From Actinoplanes lobatus (GTDB lineage Bacteria; Actinomycetota; Actinomycetes; Mycobacteriales; Micromonosporaceae): 64,000 nucleotides of DNA. Each line of letters begins with the position of its first letter. The stretch's first letter is position 1. The translations under genes were made by a program, and so were the position numbers. The notes beneath the pieces are model-generated. The model was not told the DNA's origin, made no database searches, and saw only the letters and a program-made list of their open reading frames with translations. Location of the stretch: contig NZ_JACHNC010000001.1 in the NCBI RefSeq assembly GCF_014205215.1, positions 10,040,501 to 10,104,500 of the forward strand, written 5' to 3'. This document shows, in pieces, positions 58,623 through 64,000 of this stretch.

Positions 58623-61373
58623 GTGACGGTCGGGATGAGGGAGGAGTCCCTGCACGGCCGGGACGCCGAGCTCCACAAGCTGGGCGACTTCGTCCGGGGC
58701 GCACGCGACCGGGGCGGCGCGTTGGTGATCCGCGGTGAGGCCGGGATCGGCAAGTCGTCACTGTTGGCCAAGGCCCGCCGGATCGCCGCGGCTGAGGGCC
58801 TGCTCGTCCTATCCACGACCGGTGTCGAGGCGGAGTCCCGACTGCCGTTCGCCAGCCTGCACAGGCTGCTACGACCGGTCCTCGATCGCGCCCAGGCTCT
58901 ACCTGCACCGCAGCGGGAGGCGATGCTTGCGGCGTTCGGCATGTCCAGCGCGGCCACACCGGACCTGTTTCTCATCGCCCTCGCCGCGCTGAACATGGTG
59001 GGCGATGCCGGTCCGGAGCCGGCCGCGCTGCTGCTCGTCGAAGACGCGCACTGGCTCGACTCGGCCAGTGCGGACGTGCTCGGGTTCGTCGCTCGCCGGC
59101 TCGACGCTGATCCGGTGATCCTGCTGGCCGCAATCCGCGACGGGTTCCCCTCCCTCTTCGGATCGGATCTGCCCGAGTTGCGCCTGGAACGGCTGGACGA
59201 GCTGTCGTCGGCGGCAGTGCTCGATGCACGGGCCGGTGGCCTGCCGTCGGGGACACGCCGCAAGCTGCTACAGGACGCCGCTGGTAATCCGCTGGCTTTG
59301 GTGGAGTTGGCGATCGGCGCCGGACAGCCCGGCCCGGAAGCCATGACGTCGGCGTGGCAACCGCTCACCGACCGGCTCGAGGAGGCGTTCGCGGCCCGGG
59401 TCGCCAAACTGCCGGCGGCGACCCGGGCCCTGCTGCTGGTCGCCTCGATCAATGACGGCGACGCACTGTCCGAGACGCTCGACGCAGCGTCGATGGTCGC
59501 CGGTTCCGCCGTAACTGCGATCGATCTCGGCCCGGCGATGGACGCGTCGCTGCTGGACCCGCATGAAAGCCTGGTCCGCTTCCGGCATCCGCTGATGCGC
59601 TCTGCCATTCACCAGCGGGCCGGTCTCGCGGAGCGGCACGCCGCGCACGCGGCCCTGGCCCGGGTGCTCAGCGACCAGCCGAGCCGGGCAATCTGGCACC
59701 GAGCGGCGTCGCTGTCGGGTCCGGACGAGAACGTTGCCGCCGGTCTGGCGGAGGCCGCGGCGCTGGCCCGCCATCAGGGCGCGGTGATGTCGGCCCTGAT
59801 GGCGCTGGAACGCTCGGCCCGCCTCACCGAGGATCCGGCTCGCCGGGCGGCACGGCTGCTGCGCGCCGCCGAGGCCGCAGTCGAGCTGGGCTTGCAGGAT
59901 GTGGTGACCAGGCTGGTACGTGAGGCACGGACGGTGGCGTTGTCGGCCCGGCAGCGGGCACAGCTGTTGTGGATCGAGGCGAGTTTCGGAGCAGGCCTGC
60001 GGGAGGAACACCGGCGCCCGGCCGCGATCGCGGCCGCCGCCGAGCGGGTGGCGACGGACGGGCACGTCGGTGTTGCACTCAGGCTGCTGAACGGCGCCGC
60101 GCTGCGCTCGTTCTGGACCGATGCCGACGCCGCCCCGGCCCGGCACCGCATAGTCGACGTCGCCGAGTCGTTACCGGTCGCCGCGGGCGACCCCGACCTG
60201 CTGGCGATCCTCGCGTTCGCGGCGCCGATCGAGCGGGGCGCCACCGTCATCGACAGCCTGCGGCTCAGCGCCGCCCGCTCGGGTGACAACCCGGAAGCGC
60301 TGCGGCTGGTGGGCAGCGCAGCGGTCCTGGTGGGCGCGTTCGACCTGGCGGAAACATGTTGCACGGCCGCACTTCCCGCGCTCCGGGCGCAGGGCCGGCT
60401 CGGCCTGCTCGCCCGGGCCCTGGGCGCACAGGCGTGGAGCGCCGCCCATCTGGCCGACCTCGGACTCGGCATTCCCGCGGCCGAGGAGTGCACCCGGCTG
60501 GCCGCCGAGACCTCCCAGCCGCTCTTCGTCGGGATCGGCCAGGCGACCGCCGCTGTAATGGCGGCGCTGCGCGGTGACGAGGAACGTGCGCAGACGCTGG
60601 CCACCGCCGCGGAACAGGGCGCCTTGTCTGGCGGGGTCCGCCCGGTGCTGGCCACTGCCCAGCTCGCCCGCGGGCTCGCGGCGCTCGGCGCGGGTCACTA
60701 CGCCGAGGCGTTCGCGCATCTTCGGCGGATGCACGACCCGGCCGATCCATCGTTCCATCCGGCTCTGCGCTGTTTCGCTCTCGTCGAGCTCGCGGATTCG
60801 GCCGTCCACAGTGGGCAGCGTGCGGCGATCACCGATGTGGTCGCCGAGATGGAGTCCTTCGCACGGCAGACCCCGTCGCCGGCGCTGCACGGCGGTCTTC
60901 AGCACGCCCGGGCCGTCCTTGCTCGCGACGACCAGGCGGAGGCGCTGTTCCGGTCGGCGTTGGAGGATGGCGCCGGTCGGTGGCCGTTCACGCGGGCCAG
61001 GCTGCAATTGGCGTACGGACAGTGGCTGCGCCGGCAGCGCCGCACCGCCGACTCTCGCACGCCGCTGAGGGCCGCTCGCGACACGTTCGACGGCCTCGGC
61101 ACTACACCCTGGGGCGAGTTGGCCCGTCAGGAGTTGCGGGCCTCAGGCGAGACGAGTCGGCGGCAAGTGACCGCGGCGTACGACCGGCTCACTCCCCAGG
61201 AGTTGCAGATCGCCCAGATGGCTGCGGAGGGAATGACCAACCGGGAAATCGGCGAACGGCTCTACCTGTCGCACCGTACCGTCAGCTCGCACCTGCATCG
61301 AATCTTCCCCAAGCTGGAGATCACGTCACGGTCGCAGCTGAGCTCGATCGTTCGCCCAAGCACCGTAACTTGA
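58623..61373 (+). CDS. LAL-family LuxR transcriptional regulator
   Basis: The 916-residue protein has an N-terminal AAA ATPase (Walker A GEAGIGKSSLL near 38-48, Walker B LLLVEDAHWLD near 137), a long helical TPR-like middle and a C-terminal LuxR-type HTH (LTPQELQIAQMAAEGMTNRE near 860-880). LAL regulators activate transcription upon ligand or ATP binding, often of secondary metabolism. GTG at 58623 is used; ATG at 58635 is an alternative. Confidence 0.92.
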   Translation: MTVGMREESLHGRDAELHKLGDFVRGARDRGGALVIRGEAGIGKSSLLAKARRIAAAEGLLVLSTTGVEAESRLPFASLHRLLRPVLDRAQALPAPQREAMLAAFGMSSAATPDLFLIALAALNMVGDAGPEPAALLLVEDAHWLDSASADVLGFVARRLDADPVILLAAIRDGFPSLFGSDLPELRLERLDELSSAAVLDARAGGLPSGTRRKLLQDAAGNPLALVELAIGAGQPGPEAMTSAWQPLTDRLEEAFAARVAKLPAATRALLLVASINDGDALSETLDAASMVAGSAVTAIDLGPAMDASLLDPHESLVRFRHPLMRSAIHQRAGLAERHAAHAALARVLSDQPSRAIWHRAASLSGPDENVAAGLAEAAALARHQGAVMSALMALERSARLTEDPARRAARLLRAAEAAVELGLQDVVTRLVREARTVALSARQRAQLLWIEASFGAGLREEHRRPAAIAAAAERVATDGHVGVALRLLNGAALRSFWTDADAAPARHRIVDVAESLPVAAGDPDLLAILAFAAPIERGATVIDSLRLSAARSGDNPEALRLVGSAAVLVGAFDLAETCCTAALPALRAQGRLGLLARALGAQAWSAAHLADLGLGIPAAEECTRLAAETSQPLFVGIGQATAAVMAALRGDEERAQTLATAAEQGALSGGVRPVLATAQLARGLAALGAGHYAEAFAHLRRMHDPADPSFHPALRCFALVELADSAVHSGQRAAITDVVAEMESFARQTPSPALHGGLQHARAVLARDDQAEALFRSALEDGAGRWPFTRARLQLAYGQWLRRQRRTADSRTPLRAARDTFDGLGTTPWGELARQELRASGETSRRQVTAAYDRLTPQELQIAQMAAEGMTNREIGERLYLSHRTVSSHLHRIFPKLEITSRSQLSSIVRPSTVT

Positions 61374-61413
61374 CGTACGCGACCGTCTGGGCACCGTCCC
61401 TACGCTCGGCGGC

Positions 61414-64000
61414 ATGACACCTCTCCTGTTGCACGGCCGATCGGATGAGTGCGGCGCCTTGGACGCGTTCATCGGCACCGTCCGGGAAGGACTGAGCGCG
61501 ACTCTGCTCGTCCTCGGTGAGCCCGGCATCGGCAAGACCCGGCTGCTGAGCTACGCCGGCGACTGCGCCGCTGACCTGCTGACCGCCCGGCTCGCCGGCA
61601 CCGAGTCGGAGATCCAGCTCGGTTACGCCGGCCTGCACCGGCTGCTGCATCCCTTCGCCGACCGAGCCGGACGGCTCCCCGAACCTCAGCGCGTCGCCTT
61701 GGGCATCGCGTTCGGACTTCTCGCCGGCCCGCCGCCGGACATGTTCCTGGTCGGCCTGGCCACACTGACTCTGCTCGCCGACGTCGCCGCTGAAACGCCA
61801 CTGATCTGTTTGATCGACGATGCCCAGTGGCTGGACCGGGAGACCCTCGCGGTGCTGGCCTTCGTGGGCCGCCGGCTACACGCGGACGGCATCGGGCTGC
61901 TCTTCGCCATCCGCGACGAGCCGGGTGCCGCCGTGACATTGCGGAATTTTCCCGTCCTGGCCGTCGCGGGACTCGACCCGGCGGGCGCGCATCGGCTGCT
62001 CGAGTCCACGGTCCCGGGGCGCATGGACTCCGCGGTCGTGGGCCGGATCGTCGCCGAGACCCAGGGCAATCCGCTCGCCCTGGTCGAGGTAGCCAGCGAG
62101 CTCTCCGACGAGCAGCTCGCCGGTGCTGCGCTGCTTCCCGACCGGTTGCCGATCGGCCGGCGGTTGGAGGCGCACTTCGCCGGGCAGGTCCAGGCTATGC
62201 CCGCCGACACTCAGCTGTTGCTACTGCTCGCCGCGGCCGCACCGGCCGACTGTCCCGCACTGCTCTGGCAGGCCGCCGACAGGCTCAACCTGGCGCCGGC
62301 CGCGCTCGACATCGCCGTCTCGGAGGGTGTCCTGCTGCCGGGTCACGGCTGTTCATTCCGGCATCCGCTGATTCGTTCGGCGATCCAGAGCGCCGCACAC
62401 CCGACCGACCTGCGCGCTGTCCATGCGGCTCTGGCTGCGGTCACCGACCGGGTGAATCATCCGGACCGGCGGGCCTGGCATTTGGCCGAGGCGACCGTTG
62501 GACTCGACGACCTGGTCGCCGCGGAACTGGAGAGTGCCAGCGAACGTGCCCGGCGCCGCGGTGGCTATGCCGCACAGGCCGCATTCCTGTCGCGGGCGGC
62601 AGATCTCACCTCGGATCCGCAGGACCGCGCCCGCCGACTGCTGACTTCGGCCCGGCCCTACCTGGTCATCGGCGACGCGAGCAGCGCAGCGGAACAGCTC
62701 GACCGGGCGGCACCGGGGCTCGAACTGCCGGCCATGCGAGCCGCGGCGCAGCGGACCAGGGCGACCATCGAATGGTTCACCGGTGCCGGGCCGGCCGGAG
62801 TGCCCGCTGCCCTGTTGGACGCGCTGGCGACCTTCGGTCCGCTGGAGGAACGGACGACGAGGGACATGCTGTGGGAAGCGCTCACCGCAGGGATCCTCGC
62901 GCGGCAGTACACCGTCGGCGTCACGCTGCTCGACATCGCCAGTTCCGCACTGAAGGCGCCGCTCCAGGACCCGTCCGGGGCGACCATCGCCGATCTGCTG
63001 CTGGACGCTTTCGCCACCCGGATCGCCGACGGATTTGCCCGAGCGGTCCCGCTGCTGCGTGCCGCGATCGCCGCGATGCGCACCGGACGGCTGGCAGACG
63101 AGGGCGAGCCGGTCGGCGTCGTCGGCTGCTGGGTGGCCCATGACCTCTGGGACGACCAGGGCCTCGAAGACATCGTCACGCGGATCGGCACAGCGGACCG
63201 TGGGCGCGGCGCGTTGCACGCGGTGAACGTCGCGCTGCAGAACGCCGCCGCGTGGAAGACCTGGGCCGGCCGGTTCAGCGAAGCGGAGAGCTGCCACGCG
63301 GAAGCAGCGGAGATCGCCGCGACGATCGGCCTGCTGCCCGAGGGGCCGGAGAAGAGAATTGAGCTGCTGGCCTGGCAGGGCCGGGAGAGCGAGACCCGCA
63401 AGGCCGCTGACTTCATCTACCGGGTCTGGGCCGGGCAACGCGGATTCGCGGTGATGGCGAACAACGCCCGTTACTCGGTCATGATCCTCGAACTGGGTCT
63501 GGGCCGATACGGCGAAGCCCTTGCCTGCGCCGCTCCCCTGTTCGACGAGGACGCACCCGGACAGGGCAACCTTCTGCTGCCCAACCTCGTCGAGGCCGCG
63601 GTACGCGGCGGCGACCGGAACCTCGCGGAAGCCGCCTTGGCGCGCCTGGCCGAACGCGCGGCGACCAGTGGCACTGCCTGGGCGCTCGGTCTACTCGCGC
63701 GCTCCGCCGCGTTGCTCACCGACGACGACCGCGCCGACGCTCTCTACCGCGAGTCCCTCGACCATCTCGCCCGCACAGCGGTCCGCACCGAGTCCGCCCG
63801 CGCCCACCTGCTCTACGGCGAGTGGCTACGCCGCCGTAAGCGCCGGGCCGACGCCCGCGTGCAGTTGCGCCTGGCTCACGAGATGTTCACCGGTATGGGC
63901 GCCGCGGCGTTCGCCGAGCGGACACGTCTCGAGCTGGCCGCCACCGGCGAGCAGCCGCGCAAGCGCACCGAGACCACGAGTCTCGATCTCACCCCGCAGG
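61414..64000 (+). CDS. LAL-family LuxR regulator, partial (3' end outside window)
   Basis: The frame opens at ATG 61414, 40 bp after the previous stop, and remains open to the window edge (862 codons visible). Walker A is GEPGIGKTRLL near 37-47 and the Walker B-like LICLIDDAQWLD is near 135. The visible end SLDLTPQ is the beginning of the LuxR HTH, so about 55 residues are missing. It is a paralogue of the preceding regulator, with a likely tandem duplication origin. Confidence 0.88.
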   Translation, partial: MTPLLLHGRSDECGALDAFIGTVREGLSATLLVLGEPGIGKTRLLSYAGDCAADLLTARLAGTESEIQLGYAGLHRLLHPFADRAGRLPEPQRVALGIAFGLLAGPPPDMFLVGLATLTLLADVAAETPLICLIDDAQWLDRETLAVLAFVGRRLHADGIGLLFAIRDEPGAAVTLRNFPVLAVAGLDPAGAHRLLESTVPGRMDSAVVGRIVAETQGNPLALVEVASELSDEQLAGAALLPDRLPIGRRLEAHFAGQVQAMPADTQLLLLLAAAAPADCPALLWQAADRLNLAPAALDIAVSEGVLLPGHGCSFRHPLIRSAIQSAAHPTDLRAVHAALAAVTDRVNHPDRRAWHLAEATVGLDDLVAAELESASERARRRGGYAAQAAFLSRAADLTSDPQDRARRLLTSARPYLVIGDASSAAEQLDRAAPGLELPAMRAAAQRTRATIEWFTGAGPAGVPAALLDALATFGPLEERTTRDMLWEALTAGILARQYTVGVTLLDIASSALKAPLQDPSGATIADLLLDAFATRIADGFARAVPLLRAAIAAMRTGRLADEGEPVGVVGCWVAHDLWDDQGLEDIVTRIGTADRGRGALHAVNVALQNAAAWKTWAGRFSEAESCHAEAAEIAATIGLLPEGPEKRIELLAWQGRESETRKAADFIYRVWAGQRGFAVMANNARYSVMILELGLGRYGEALACAAPLFDEDAPGQGNLLLPNLVEAAVRGGDRNLAEAALARLAERAATSGTAWALGLLARSAALLTDDDRADALYRESLDHLARTAVRTESARAHLLYGEWLRRRKRRADARVQLRLAHEMFTGMGAAAFAERTRLELAATGEQPRKRTETTSLDLTPQ

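Overview
The window is about 73% G+C with GTG and TTG starts, tightly overlapping operons and F420/encapsulin/LuxR-LAL content. It looks like chromosomal DNA of an actinomycete, most likely a Micromonosporaceae member such as Actinoplanes; this is inferred from gene content and codon use, not from a search.

Positions 1-30.4 kb hold a dense biological-conflict/signalling island. From left to right: a CHAT protease-like protein and a helical partner (minus strand); a divergent plus-strand operon of TerY-like vWA, PIN-like/zinc-ribbon/FHA protein, an unknown protein, a zinc-finger/KH protein, a second vWA protein and a kinase-propeller protein; a minus-strand GTPase operon (beta-sandwich protein, cytosolic GTPase, GAP1-type GTPase-associated protein, membrane GTPase, 62-aa membrane peptide); a divergent membrane vWA protein; a minus-strand Hsp70 operon (vWA, PP2C phosphatase, kinase, zinc-ribbon/helical-repeat protein, degenerate J protein, coiled-coil protein, Hsp70); a helical/propeller protein; and a small vWA protein. 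Two near-identical palindromes built on CTGACGGACAG sit in the two main divergent promoters, and related half-sites occur before two further genes, suggesting one regulon.

Positions 30.5-43.4 kb carry a complete type 1 BREX phage-defence operon in canonical order (brxA, brxB, brxC, pglX, pglZ, brxL), preceded by a strong 24-bp-arm hairpin and a 23-bp direct repeat. The island and BREX together make a defence locus of about 43 kb.

Positions 43.4-52.0 kb are more ordinary: a GGDEF-EAL membrane protein, an alpha/beta hydrolase, a 2-methylisoborneol operon (cNMP-domain family 2B encapsulin shell, 2-MIB synthase, GPP C-methyltransferase), a hotdog thioesterase with its TetR regulator, and an F420-type LLM oxidoreductase.

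Positions 52.0-56.3 kb are a 4.3-kb segment bounded by exact 55-bp direct repeats of the oxidoreductase 3' end. It holds a TrmB/HTH regulator, a 52-aa secreted peptide, a small unknown protein and two secreted proteins. Beyond it lies a decayed zone (Rho-N-like fragment, HicB-like ORF, YefM-YoeB pair, a second YoeB remnant, a transposase fragment) and then two tandem LAL-family LuxR regulators, the second cut off by the window end.
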